Of a DNA stretch of 64,000 nucleotides, positions 8,085-16,031 are shown in pieces. Numbering within the stretch: the stretch's first letter is position 1; every line of letters starts with the position of its first letter. Where the stretch lies: assembly GCA_937873515.1 (NCBI GenBank), contig CALMYB010000007.1, forward strand, positions 186,001 through 250,000, written 5' to 3'. The DNA is from an uncultured Acidobacteriota bacterium (lineage in GTDB: Bacteria; Acidobacteriota; Blastocatellia; Pyrinomonadales; Pyrinomonadaceae). The translations under genes were made by a program, and so were the position numbers. The notes beneath the pieces were generated by a model. The model did no database searches. It had not been told where the DNA came from and was given only the letters and a program-made list of their open reading frames with translations.

Positions 8085-9659
8085 TCAAGTTCTCCTTTGC
8101 GTTATGGTCAGAGTCTGGTCACCGAAAGTAACTGTCCCCGTGCGTGAGATGGTCGGGTTTACCGGCACGCGGATCGTTACGGTCGTCGGGCCGCTTGCGA
8201 CCTTGCTGGTTAAGATCTTGATCCAATTCACATTCGACCTGATAGAAAAATCGCAGTTTTGTGCGGCATTGATCGTTACGTCAAAGACCTTTCCCTTGGT
8301 CGGCACGCGGATCTCGGTGATCGATGGCGTAAAGGTGCAGACGGTCGGGTTCTGCAGGGCGTTAAAGACGTTGAGCCGGCCGCTCGTCTTTACATAACTT
8401 GCCCACGCGGGAAGCACGTCAACCGTGTTCAATATCGTGGCCTTGAGCGACGCGGCGGACAATTCAGGATGATATGCCGCGAGAAGGGCAACAGCTCCCG
8501 TCACGTGCGGTGTCGCCATCGAGGTTCCGCTCATTGTCGTAGTTGCTGTGTTCGAAGAGTTGTAGGTGCTCAGAATAACGCTGCCGGGAGCCGCAAGGTC
8601 GATGCTCGTCGTGCCCCAATTCGAGAATCCCGATTTTGCATCGGTTGATGTTGATGAAGCGACACCGATGATGCTCGGGCTTGTGTATCGAACTGGATAG
8701 CCAGGGCTGGGGTTTCCGCCTGCGGGGAAAGAATCGACATTTTGGCTGTCGTTTCCGGCCGCGTAAACATTCACGATGCCGGCGTCGCCCATTGCGTCGA
8801 TACCGTCCTTGGTCGCCTGATCGTAGCCGCAAGCTTCGCCGCAATCGCCATACGAATTGTTCGTAGCCCGAATATTCACACCCCGCAGCTTCATCATCCG
8901 GATGTAAGCGTAGGCGTTCACGAGCATCGACGATGTGGAATCAGTGCCGTTCGGGCTATAGATCTTGATCGGCATTATCTTTACCGACCAGTTAACGCCC
9001 GTAACGTTCAGAAGGTTGTTGCCGACAGCGCCGATCGTGCCGGCGGTGTGCGTGCCGTGGCCGCCCGCGTCGTCATACGGATTCGAATCGTTGTAGAAGA
9101 AGTCCCAGCCGTAAACGTCGTCGATAAAGCCGTTACCGTCGTCGTCAACACCGTTTCCGGCGATCTCGCCGGGATTTATCCAGGCGTTCGCCGCGAGATC
9201 CTGATGCGTGTATCGAAGGCCTGTGTCGATATCGGCAACGACCACGCTCGAGCTTCCGGTCGAAAGGTCCCAGGCCGCGGGAGCCGATATCTTGCCGAGG
9301 CCGTACATTCCCGACGAGGCGAATTGCGGATCGTTCGGTGTTGCGAGCAGGTGATAGTAGAAATTCGGCTGGACGGCCTCGACGCCCTGCAGACGCGGGA
9401 GTTCGGCAAGTGCCTGTTCAACGGTCTGGCCGGGACGAAGACGCACCCGTTCCCAGCGTGCGTCGCCAAGCGTCTCGATCTTTTCGACGCCCGCGGCCCG
9501 ATTCGCGGCCTGAGCTTTTGAAGAGTCCGCACCGTCCTGAAACTTGACGAGAACCTCGTTCTCGACCCAACGCCGCGATGTCTGTGCATTCACAGAAACG
9601 GACAGGAGAGCGATAAACGCGAAGGCAGCGGCCGCGGCAACTCTATTTCGGATGGTCAT
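8085..9659 (-). CDS. secreted subtilisin-like (S8) protease with BACON-like tail
   Basis: A 524-residue protein. The signal peptide is residues ~1-25, followed by an inhibitor-like propeptide (ENEVLVKFQDGAD to VEAVQPNFYY, residues ~33-102). The catalytic triad is complete: Asp145 in ADIDTGLRYTHQDL, His201 in GGHGTHTAGT and Ser380 in SGTSMATPHVTG. The last ~75 residues (from CTFTPSITEIRVPTKG) form a beta-sandwich of BACON type with NCDFSIRSNVNWIKI, a common accessory domain in secreted enzymes. GDCGEACGYD may form a disulfide. It is likely a monocistronic exported endopeptidase; the substrate is unknown. Confidence 0.92.
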   Translation of the reverse strand: MTIRNRVAAAAAFAFIALLSVSVNAQTSRRWVENEVLVKFQDGADSSKAQAANRAAGVEKIETLGDARWERVRLRPGQTVEQALAELPRLQGVEAVQPNFYYHLLATPNDPQFASSGMYGLGKISAPAAWDLSTGSSSVVVADIDTGLRYTHQDLAANAWINPGEIAGNGVDDDGNGFIDDVYGWDFFYNDSNPYDDAGGHGTHTAGTIGAVGNNLLNVTGVNWSVKIMPIKIYSPNGTDSTSSMLVNAYAYIRMMKLRGVNIRATNNSYGDCGEACGYDQATKDGIDAMGDAGIVNVYAAGNDSQNVDSFPAGGNPSPGYPVRYTSPSIIGVASSTSTDAKSGFSNWGTTSIDLAAPGSVILSTYNSSNTATTTMSGTSMATPHVTGAVALLAAYHPELSAASLKATILNTVDVLPAWASYVKTSGRLNVFNALQNPTVCTFTPSITEIRVPTKGKVFDVTINAAQNCDFSIRSNVNWIKILTSKVASGPTTVTIRVPVNPTISRTGTVTFGDQTLTITQRRT

Positions 9660-9733
9660 ATAACGGATCTCGGAGGCCGGCGAGGGCGAAAAATACTACG
9701 TCCTATCTCAAAAACGAACCAAGGGAAGGTAGA

Positions 9734-9810
9734 TGGGGCGGCTAGAGGGATTCGAACCCTCGACATCCTGAACCACAATCAGGCGCTCTAACCACTGAAC
9801 TATAGCCGCC
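9734..9810 (-). tRNA. tRNA-His (GTG)
   Basis: The minus strand folds as a cloverleaf with T-arm GGGTTCGAATCCC and anticodon loop TTGTGGT, giving GTG (His). The acceptor stem carries the extra G(-1) paired with C73 that marks tRNA-His. The CCA end is encoded (9734-9736). Confidence 0.95.
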
Positions 9811-9859
9811 ATACGCGTTTCCCGCTCTTCACGCACAGGAAACAATATTGTCGATCTCG

Positions 9860-9933
9860 CGCCCCCGGCAGGACTTGAACCTGCGGCCCACAGCTTAGAA
9901 GGCTGTTGCTCTATCCAGCTGAGCTACGGGAGC
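9860..9933 (-). tRNA. tRNA-Arg (TCT)
   Basis: The cloverleaf on the minus strand begins GCTCCCG and ends CGGGGGC plus discriminator G. The anticodon loop is CTTCTAA, giving TCT (Arg, AGA codons). CCA is not encoded, unlike the His and Pro tRNAs in this window, so it must be added by the CCA-adding enzyme. Confidence 0.95.
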
Positions 9934-10000
9934 ATAAAAGAGCAATCTGGAATTCTACCCCGTGAGCGAGCGAAGGTCAACTTAATTTACGAGCTGGCAT

Positions 10001-10690
10001 TCAGCCTGCGGTTGAGCCAGCGGCAAGTGCCTTTACCTTTAGGATCATCAGCTCGAAGACGTCGTTGAGTTCGAGTTCGCTTGTGTCGATGACGGTGGCG
10101 TTCTGCGGGATGGTGAGAGGCGAATCGGAACGTGAAACATCGCGTTCGTCGCGTTTATTGATCTCGTCGAGTGTCTTTTCGTAAGACGTTGCGCGGCCTT
10201 TTGCCTGGTCTTCGGCGAAGCGCCGGCGGGCACGCGCTTCGGGCTTTGCCGTGAGGAAGAACTTGATGTCGGCATTCGGGAAAACGACGCTGCCGATATC
10301 GCGGCCTTCGAGAACGCAGCCTTTTGCCGCCGATTCGCCTATCGCACGCTGATGATCGACCATGATCTTTCGAACGTCCGAGATCGTCGAGACGACCGAG
10401 GCGGCAGTTGCGACATCCGGCGTGCGTATTTCCGCCGAAACATCCTCGCCATCGAGTAAAACCTGCATCGAATCGGGCTCGCCGACAAGCTCGATTTTCG
10501 CGTTTTCGGCGATCTCGGCGACCTTTTCGCGGTCCTCGAGCGAAACGCCCTTCTTTATCACAGCAAGAGCAGCTGCGCGGTACATCGCACCCGTATCGAG
10601 ATAAAGCAGGCCGAATTCTTTTGCGAGCATTTTCCCGAGCGTCGATTTTCCGGCCCCACTCGGCCCGTCAATGGCGATGATCATAGGCAT
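10001..10690 (-). CDS. cmk: cytidylate kinase
   Basis: A 229-residue CMP/dCMP kinase supplying CDP for nucleic acid and lipid synthesis. The P-loop is IAIDGPSGAGKSTLGKMLAK at the N-terminus; DTGAMYRAAAL (CMP binding), VLEGRDIGSVVFPNADIKFF and the lid segment DERDVSRSDSPL follow, all typical of bacterial Cmk. The frame extends upstream to 10756, but that stretch (ALLRAAFFNAG and on) is part of an intergenic repeat, so the start is placed at 10690 (MPMII) or 10684 (MII). No clear ribosome-binding site. Confidence 0.92.
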   Translation of the reverse strand: MPMIIAIDGPSGAGKSTLGKMLAKEFGLLYLDTGAMYRAAALAVIKKGVSLEDREKVAEIAENAKIELVGEPDSMQVLLDGEDVSAEIRTPDVATAASVVSTISDVRKIMVDHQRAIGESAAKGCVLEGRDIGSVVFPNADIKFFLTAKPEARARRRFAEDQAKGRATSYEKTLDEINKRDERDVSRSDSPLTIPQNATVIDTSELELNDVFELMILKVKALAAGSTAG

Positions 10691-10726
10691 ATCCGCGTTG
10701 CGGAAACCGCGTTGCCGCAAGCCCGC

Positions 10727-10757
10727 GTTGAAGAAGGCCGCACGCAGTAAGGCCACT
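10727..10757 (-). repeat. diverged inverted copy of the 10.8-kb repeat element
   Basis: On the plus strand this segment reads as a diverged reverse complement of the last ~30 bp of the two direct repeats at 10789-10859 and 10922-10992 (shared core near GCCGCACGMAGTAAGG; about 25 of 30 positions agree). The inverted copy could pair with either direct copy. Confidence 0.6.
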
Positions 10758-10788
10758 TTTTAGCATTCAGAACAGTGCCCTTACTTCG

Positions 10789-10859
10789 CGGCGTCTCTGC
10801 GGTGACACTGACTGCGTGGATGACCACGGGTGCCCTTACTTCGTGCGGGCTTCCTCAAC
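10789..10859 (+). repeat. 71-bp direct repeat, copy 1
   Basis: Nearly identical to 10922-10992, with two mismatches by eye. The shared part runs from CGGCGTCTC through GATGACCACGGG to GGGCTTCCTCAAC. A further partial copy of the GTGCCCTTACTTCG core lies just upstream at ~10776. It lies between cmk and ltaE in non-coding DNA. Confidence 0.85.
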
Positions 10860-10921
10860 GTGTATCCCGTCCCGAACCGCCCACTGACGCGGACGGTTCC
10901 GACTTTGGCGTCTCCGCGTCT

Positions 10922-10992
10922 CGGCGTCTCTTCGGTGACACTGACTACGTGGATGACCACGGGTGCCCTTACTTCGTGCGGGCTTCCTCAAC
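10922..10992 (+). repeat. 71-bp direct repeat, copy 2
   Basis: Second copy of the element at 10789-10859; the starts are 133 bp apart. The 62 bp between copies contain CG-rich sequence with a third short GCGTCTCCGCGTC piece. The short in-frame MPLLRAGFLN peptide encoded in each copy is probably a by-product of the repeat. Confidence 0.85.
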
Positions 10993-11021
10993 AGTACGAC
11001 AGTGCGGCAACCGCTAGTCTA

Positions 11022-12053
11022 TCAAACTAGAATCTCGTTCATTGCCAACAGGGCAGCGTCTATATCGGCGTCGGCGATATCAAGGTGCGTGACCATACGG
11101 ATCTGGCTGCCGAAGCCGATCGCGAGAACGCCTTTTTCTTTGAGTTTTGCGACGATCTCGGCCGCTGAGAGGCGAGCTTTTGCGACATCGAATATCACTA
11201 TATTCGTCACGGCTCTCTCCGGGTCGATCGCGATGCCGGGAATTTCAGCGAGGCCTTGTGCAAGGCGTTTCGCGTTGCGGTGATCGCGTTCGAGCAGACT
11301 CGGACCGTCTTCGAGGGCAATGATGCCTGCGGCGGCAAGAACACCGACCTGCCGCATTCCGCCGCCAAGTCTTTTTCGCCATGAACGCGCCTGTTCGATG
11401 AACTCGCTGCTCCCGACCAGCATCGAGCCTGCCGGTGCACCTAACGCCTTGGAAAGACAGAACATTACGGAATCGCAGCCGGCGGTCAGTTCATTCACGT
11501 CGCAGCTGAGTGCGGTCGCGGCATTGAAAATTCTCGCACCGTCGAGATGGACGGCAAGGCCTTCGGAATGAGCCTTCTCGCAAATTTCACGCGTCGAATC
11601 TGCCGAAATCACGCTGCCGCCCGCGAAATTATGCGTGTTCTCGAGACAGACGAGCTTCGTCGCGGCCTGATAATACGGCGGATTCTTGCGGATCGCGGGA
11701 GCGATATCGTCCCAAGCTAGATGTCCCGATCCGTCCCTCGTTTGCACAGCACGGATCGTTACGCCCGAAATTACGGCGGCAGCCCCAAGCTCGAAGTTCA
11801 GTATGTGGCCGCGTTCCTCGATGATGAGTTCGCTGCCCGGTTCTGTATGCAGCTTTACGGCGATCGTATTGCCCATAGAACCGCTCGGAACCCACAACGC
11901 GGCCTCACGGCCGAATCGAGCGGCCGCGAGAGCTTCAAGTCGGTTTATCGTCGGGTCTTCGCCGAAAACGTCGTCGCCGACCTCGGCCGCGGCCATCGCC
12001 GCACGCATCTTGTCAGACGGCCTTGTAACTGTGTCGCTGCGAAGGTCGATCAT
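11022..12053 (-). CDS. ltaE: low-specificity L-threonine aldolase
   Basis: A 343-residue PLP fold-type I enzyme splitting L-threonine/allo-threonine to glycine and acetaldehyde. The N-terminus MIDLRSDTVTRPSDKMRAAM and the segment EVGDDVFGEDPTINRLE are diagnostic. HLDGARIFNAA provides the PLP-contacting Asp/Arg, and FCLSKALGAPAGS carries the Schiff-base lysine. The start at 12053 is preferred; the frame open to 12134 overlaps the end of rpiB. The gap to rpiB is only 7 nt, so the two form a small operon. Confidence 0.93.
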   Translation of the reverse strand: MIDLRSDTVTRPSDKMRAAMAAAEVGDDVFGEDPTINRLEALAAARFGREAALWVPSGSMGNTIAVKLHTEPGSELIIEERGHILNFELGAAAVISGVTIRAVQTRDGSGHLAWDDIAPAIRKNPPYYQAATKLVCLENTHNFAGGSVISADSTREICEKAHSEGLAVHLDGARIFNAATALSCDVNELTAGCDSVMFCLSKALGAPAGSMLVGSSEFIEQARSWRKRLGGGMRQVGVLAAAGIIALEDGPSLLERDHRNAKRLAQGLAEIPGIAIDPERAVTNIVIFDVAKARLSAAEIVAKLKEKGVLAIGFGSQIRMVTHLDIADADIDAALLAMNEILV

Positions 12054-12060
12054 TTGCGGC

Positions 12061-12507
12061 CTATTCGTCTTCTTCTTCGATCTTTGTGATCTTTTCGACG
12101 CGGCGCTCGTGGCGGCCGGCGTCAAATTCCGCATCGAGCCAGGCTTTTACGATGTTCTTGATCTCGTAATCGGCGGTGAATCGTGCCGCAAGGGCGAGGA
12201 CGTTCGTGTTGTTGTGCTCACGTGAAAGGCGTGCGATCTCCTCATTCCAGGCGACGGCGGAGCGGATTCCGGGAACTTTGTTCGCCGCAATTGCCATTCC
12301 CGCACCCGAACCGCAGAGCAGAATTCCCCGTTCGTAGTCGCCTTTTGCGACGGCCTCGGCAACTTTCCGGGCGTAATCGGGATAATCGACGGATGCGTTC
12401 GAATCCGTGCCCATATCGGTGTATTCGACGCCGAGCGAATCGAGTTCGGACTTCAATTTTTCTTTCTCTTCAAAACCAGCGTGGTCGGCGGCAAGTGCGA
12501 TCTTCAT
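12061..12507 (-). CDS. rpiB: ribose-5-phosphate isomerase B
   Basis: A 148-residue RpiB/LacAB-family isomerase of the pentose phosphate pathway. The N-terminus MKIALAADHAGFEEKEKL has the conserved DHAG, and GILLCGSGAGMAIAANKVPG carries the catalytic Cys and anion-binding loop; AAWNEEIARLSREHNNTNVL follows the family pattern closely. The start at 12507 has a good AGGAGA ribosome-binding site. The longer frame to 12804 runs through palindromic intergenic DNA and is rejected. A short Lys/Glu-rich tail ends the protein. Confidence 0.93.
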   Translation of the reverse strand: MKIALAADHAGFEEKEKLKSELDSLGVEYTDMGTDSNASVDYPDYARKVAEAVAKGDYERGILLCGSGAGMAIAANKVPGIRSAVAWNEEIARLSREHNNTNVLALAARFTADYEIKNIVKAWLDAEFDAGRHERRVEKITKIEEEDE

Positions 12508-12680
12508 AAGTCTCCTCGTAATTACAAGTTTATATCGTTTGCCGAAGATGCTAAAGGTGCGGCAAGCAGAAGACCCTTCGATAGAGTAAAAAGGGTTGTG
12601 AGCAGCATGTTTCTTGGGCTTGCCCCTTGGCAGTGCGGTCGGGCTCGCCCGCCCGTTTGACGTATATGCACTCGACAGGA

Positions 12681-12725
12681 GCCCGCGAAGCGGGCGACAG
12701 ATCTTTTGTCGGAGGCCAAGCCTCC
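12681..12725. repeat. three consecutive short palindromes in the rpiB upstream region
   Basis: The 377-bp gap 12508-12884 has no gene. It holds three adjoining hairpins: GCCCGCGAAGCGGGC (12681-12695), GACAGATCTTTTGTC (12696-12710) and GGAGGCCAAGCCTCC (12711-12725). There is also a short AACGAA-type tandem repeat at ~12790-12824. The arrangement looks like a REP-type intergenic element, not a terminator, because no T-run follows. A TATAAT at 12863-12868 may serve the downstream protease. Confidence 0.7.
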
Positions 12726-12884
12726 TCCATCTACTGTACCGCGTGACGCCGGTCGGGCCCGCTTGCGTTTTTTGCAACGCCAAAGTCCAACGAACCAGGA
12801 ACAACGAATAACGAACAACGAACAGTTGCCTTTTTTGTTTCCGAGATTCTATTCGTGCAGAATATAATTCTTTCTTAAGTCTCG

Positions 12885-14315
12885 ATGCGCCGAGTTCTCT
12901 TCAAAAGCCTGCTTTTCGCGCTTCTGCTGCCGCTAGCCGCGGCGGCGCAGGACTTTTTGCCTGAACTCGTGAAGCGGATCAAGCCTTCGGCAGTGGCGAT
13001 CGAGGCGTTCGACTCTCGCGGGCAGACGATCGCACGCGGCAGCGGTTTTTTCGTTGGGGCTGACCGCATCATTACGAACCGTCACGTAATCGAAGGCTCG
13101 TATCGAGCAGAAGTCCATCTCTTGAATGACAAACGCGTGCCGGTAAAGGGCGTTCTGGCCGTGGACGGCGAAGGTGACCTCGCGCTTCTGCAGGTCGATC
13201 TTCCGCAAAATGTTCAGATAACGCCGCTGCCGCTCGTGCGTCGTGCTCCACAGGAAGGCGAATCGATCGTCGTCATCGGTAATCCGTTCGGCCTCGAAGG
13301 CTCTGTCTCGAACGGCATCGTCTCGGCCGTTCGCGAAATTCCGGGTTACGGCAAGATCATACAGATAACGGCGTCGATCTCGCCGGGTTCGAGCGGTTCA
13401 CCGGTCGTCAATATGGCGGGACAGGTGATCGGCGTCGCGACGCTGCAAGCCGAAGAGGGGCAGAACCTAAATTTTGCCGTGCCGGCCGCACGTATCCTTC
13501 AATTGAAGGTGGGCGATGCTCGCACTTTTTCAGAGCTTGCCACCGAGACGCAGAAGAATAAGCGCGTTGCGGCACAAAGGCTTTATTCGCAAGGGCTTGC
13601 ACAGCTCTCGACGGACGATTTTGCACGCGCTCTCCCGTATTTCCAAAAGGCCGCGGACATCGACCCGACGTACGCCGAAGCCTGGTATCAGGCTGGATAT
13701 TGCTTTGGGCTTTTGGGCCGTCACGCAGAGGCGTTGAAGGCCTCGCGGCAGGCCGCAAAACTGCGGCCGGACTGGGCGGCAACATACGTGAATATCGGTG
13801 CTTCGAGCTTTGCGCTTGGGCAGTTCAAGGACGCGTATGAAGCCTATCGGAACGCCGTCGGCATCGATGCGAACGACCCGCAAACGCAGTTCGCACTGGG
13901 GCTTACCCTTGACAAGCTGAATCGTACGGGCGAGGCGATCATCAACTATCGGCGAGCACTCGAACTGAAAACCGACCTCGTTCCCGCCATGGAGAATCTT
14001 GGGCTCGCGCTATTCAAACAAAAGCGTTACGCGGAGGCCGCTGACGCGTTCGAGCAGTTGAAGGTCTATCGCCCGGATGCTCGAACGTACAATTACATCG
14101 GCGAATGCCTGCTCGAAAGCGGAAAGGCCGCCGAGAGCATTGACGCATTCAACACGGCGATCGGGTACAGCCCGGACATGGACAAGGCTCGCTACAACCT
14201 TGGCCGTGCGTACATCCAAACGGGCAACGTCGATATGGCGACCGCACAATACAACCTTCTGCGCGATTCAAAAAGCGACTATGCGGACAGATTGCTTGTT
14301 TTGATCAAGCCGTAG
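12885..14315 (+). CDS. exported trypsin-like (S1C) serine protease with TPR tail
   Basis: A 476-residue protein with a signal peptide (~residues 1-21). The S1C/HtrA-type protease domain (residues ~25-210) has a full triad: His67 in TNRHVIEG, Asp98 in GEGDLALL and Ser170 in SPGSSGSPVV. It has no PDZ domain. Residues ~220-476 are about six to seven TPR units (repeats of A-x-x-Y-x-x-A-L-x-L/A-x-P type, e.g. ALPYFQKAADIDPTYAEAWY, AIINYRRALELKTDLVPAME). The TPRs probably mediate protein binding in the periplasm. It differs from DegP by having TPRs in place of PDZ domains. Single gene. Confidence 0.88.
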   Translation: MRRVLFKSLLFALLLPLAAAAQDFLPELVKRIKPSAVAIEAFDSRGQTIARGSGFFVGADRIITNRHVIEGSYRAEVHLLNDKRVPVKGVLAVDGEGDLALLQVDLPQNVQITPLPLVRRAPQEGESIVVIGNPFGLEGSVSNGIVSAVREIPGYGKIIQITASISPGSSGSPVVNMAGQVIGVATLQAEEGQNLNFAVPAARILQLKVGDARTFSELATETQKNKRVAAQRLYSQGLAQLSTDDFARALPYFQKAADIDPTYAEAWYQAGYCFGLLGRHAEALKASRQAAKLRPDWAATYVNIGASSFALGQFKDAYEAYRNAVGIDANDPQTQFALGLTLDKLNRTGEAIINYRRALELKTDLVPAMENLGLALFKQKRYAEAADAFEQLKVYRPDARTYNYIGECLLESGKAAESIDAFNTAIGYSPDMDKARYNLGRAYIQTGNVDMATAQYNLLRDSKSDYADRLLVLIKP

Positions 14316-14359
14316 TCTCAAGAGCCAGTCCCAGAACCAAAAGCTGAAGATTCGAATAG

Positions 14360-14380
14360 GATGTGGCAATTTGCCACATC
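14360..14380. promoter_or_regulatory. perfect 21-bp palindrome, probable toxin-antitoxin operator
   Basis: Two perfect 10-bp arms (14360-14369 and 14371-14380) with one central base lie 29 bp before the antitoxin ATG at 14410. A TTGCCA at 14371-14376 could be a -35 box inside the right arm. Ribbon-helix-helix antitoxins bind such palindromes to repress their own operon, so this is the likely autoregulatory site. Confidence 0.7.
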
Positions 14381-14409
14381 ATTGTGCTATCGTCTTAATG
14401 GTGGATCTC

Positions 14410-14694
14410 ATGGCAACAACGGTTCTAGACAAACACGCAAGGTTAAATATTCGAGTTCGTCCCGAGGTGAAAGGCCGTATCGAACGGGCCGCACACATTT
14501 CGGGGAAGACTTTGACGGATTTTGCTGTCAGCATCTTGAGCGAAAGTGCCGACGGTGTTCTGGAACGGCATGAGGCTGCGAAGCTTTCTTCTACGGATAG
14601 GGAGATCTTCCTTCGGGTTCTTGATGAGCGGACGAAGCCGAACCAACAGCTCCTTAAGGCTCGTAAAACTCACAAAAGGATCATCGCTAAATAG
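14410..14694 (+). CDS. DUF1778 (TacA-like) antitoxin
   Basis: A 94-residue protein from ATG 14410; ATG 14398 is an alternative. The N-terminal half has the ribbon-helix-helix pattern LNIRVRPEVKGRIERAAHIS, followed by GKTLTDFAVSILSESADGVL, typical of DUF1778 antitoxins. The C-terminal tail (SSTDREIFLRVLDERTKPNQ) is the part that normally wraps and neutralises the acetyltransferase toxin. Its stop overlaps the toxin start (TAGTG, 14692-14696). The upstream palindrome at 14360-14380 is the expected operator. Confidence 0.9.
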   Translation: MATTVLDKHARLNIRVRPEVKGRIERAAHISGKTLTDFAVSILSESADGVLERHEAAKLSSTDREIFLRVLDERTKPNQQLLKARKTHKRIIAK

Positions 14695-15191
14695 TGTTCG
14701 GCATTGAATCCATCGCACCGACCCGCAAGACCAGGCGATTCGATTGTGGGGAAGCGACGCTGAATAACTTCCTCAAACAATTTGCTCTAAAGAACGCTTT
14801 GCGGGATATTGGCCGGACCTATGTGGCTGTCCCGCAAGGCTCGGCCAATGTTGTTGGTTATTACACGATCTCGTCCGGGACCGTACGATTCGACCAACTC
14901 CCATCTGATCTGAAGTTCCCGAAATATCCCATTCCAACCGCGCACATTGGTAGGCTCGCGACGGATCTTTCGGTTCGAGGGCAAGGCTTAGGCGAGGCTC
15001 TGCTTTTTGATGCGCTGATAACTGCAGAGGCGGCGTCGCGGGCGATCGGCATCCGTGTCGTTGAGCTGATCGCCTTGAGTGAGTCGGCAAAGGCCTTCTA
15101 TATGCGTTATGGCTTTACACCGTTGGTCGATGACTCATTTCGTCTCTATCTGAGCATGGAGACCGTCAGGCTTGTGGTCGGCGGTCGATAG
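14694..15191 (+). CDS. GNAT acetyltransferase toxin (TacT/AtaT family)
   Basis: A 165-residue GNAT-fold protein starting with GTG that overlaps the antitoxin stop. The acetyl-CoA P-loop is LSVRGQGLGEALL (about residues 99-111), and the catalytic-type Tyr is in SAKAFYMRYGF. Members of this family acetylate the amino group of aminoacyl-tRNAs and stop translation; the antitoxin partner and gene order fit that role. The GTG start and 1-nt overlap probably keep the toxin level below the antitoxin. Inferred toxicity is by family, not shown. Confidence 0.9.
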   Translation: MFGIESIAPTRKTRRFDCGEATLNNFLKQFALKNALRDIGRTYVAVPQGSANVVGYYTISSGTVRFDQLPSDLKFPKYPIPTAHIGRLATDLSVRGQGLGEALLFDALITAEAASRAIGIRVVELIALSESAKAFYMRYGFTPLVDDSFRLYLSMETVRLVVGGR

Positions 15192-15941
15192 CTAACGGGT
15201 TCGGTTTATCAGGCTTGCGACGAAGCCGGCTCCGAAGCCGTTGTCGATGTTGACGACGGTTACGTTCGAGGAGCAGGAATTTAGCATTCCCAGCAGTGCG
15301 CCGAGGCCGCCGAATGCGGCGCCGTAGCCGATGCTTGTCGGCACGCCGATCACCGGGACGCTGACGAGGCCGCCGACGACCGACGGCAGAGCGCCTTCCA
15401 TCCCCGCAACGACAATGACGGCCCGGGCGTCCTCGAGCGTTTCACGCTGCGAGATTATCCGGTGGACACCGGCGACACCGGCGTCCCAGATACGCGAGAC
15501 GCGATTGCCCATCGCCTCGGCAGTCAGTGCGGCCTCTTCGGCGACGGGAATGTCGCTCGTGCCGGCCGTTACGACGGCGATCTCGCCCATTCCGCGATCT
15601 GTTCGGTCGCGGATCACGCGGATCATCCTCGCGGATTCATGCCATTCTGCGTCAGCGACGATATTGCGAATATCACCGTAAACATTCGCGTCCGTGCGTG
15701 TTATCAGCACGTTCGGCGCGCGGGCGGCGAGTTTCTCGAATATCCCGACTATCTGTTCGCGGGTCTTGCCGAAGCCGAAGATCACCTCCGGAAAGCCTTG
15801 CCGTTCCGCCCGTGCATGATCGACCTTCGCAAAGCCGACGTCTTCGTAGCCGACCTTTGCGAGGCTCTCGATCGCGGTGTCCTCATCGATCTGCCCTTTG
15901 TTTAGGGCGGCCAAAATTTCCTTTATCTCTTTCTTTTGCAC
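15192..15941 (-). CDS. larB: LarB, pyridinium-3,5-biscarboxylate mononucleotide synthase
   Basis: A 249-residue PurE-related enzyme. LarB carboxylates and hydrolyses nicotinic acid adenine dinucleotide, the first step to the nickel-pincer nucleotide cofactor of lactate racemase-type enzymes. Visible segments: [55 protein letters not shown] and [20 protein letters not shown], the carboxylase core shared with PurE. larC, larE and larA are not nearby. It is convergent with the GNAT toxin gene with no gap. Confidence 0.9.
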   Translation of the reverse strand: MQKKEIKEILAALNKGQIDEDTAIESLAKVGYEDVGFAKVDHARAERQGFPEVIFGFGKTREQIVGIFEKLAARAPNVLITRTDANVYGDIRNIVADAEWHESARMIRVIRDRTDRGMGEIAVVTAGTSDIPVAEEAALTAEAMGNRVSRIWDAGVAGVHRIISQRETLEDARAVIVVAGMEGALPSVVGGLVSVPVIGVPTSIGYGAAFGGLGALLGMLNSCSSNVTVVNIDNGFGAGFVASLINRTR

Positions 15942-16031
15942 TTGGATATAGAATCCGCTTTTTTGCGGCCAACGGGCAAGTCGAGAGCGCGGGCTTTATA
16001 AACTGCGGCCTCAAGGCTAGACTCTAATCTT

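Noticed and set aside
10691..10756. N-terminal extension of cytidylate kinase
   Set aside because: The extension is encoded by the inverted copy of the repeat element and lies before the conserved Cmk start.
10789..10992. Possible CRISPR array at the 71-bp repeats
   Set aside because: Only two direct copies plus a diverged inverted one; repeats too long, spacing irregular and no cas genes nearby.
12508..12804. Long N-terminal extension of rpiB
   Set aside because: It passes through three palindromes and a tandem repeat, and the ATG at 12507 has a good ribosome-binding site and the conserved family start.
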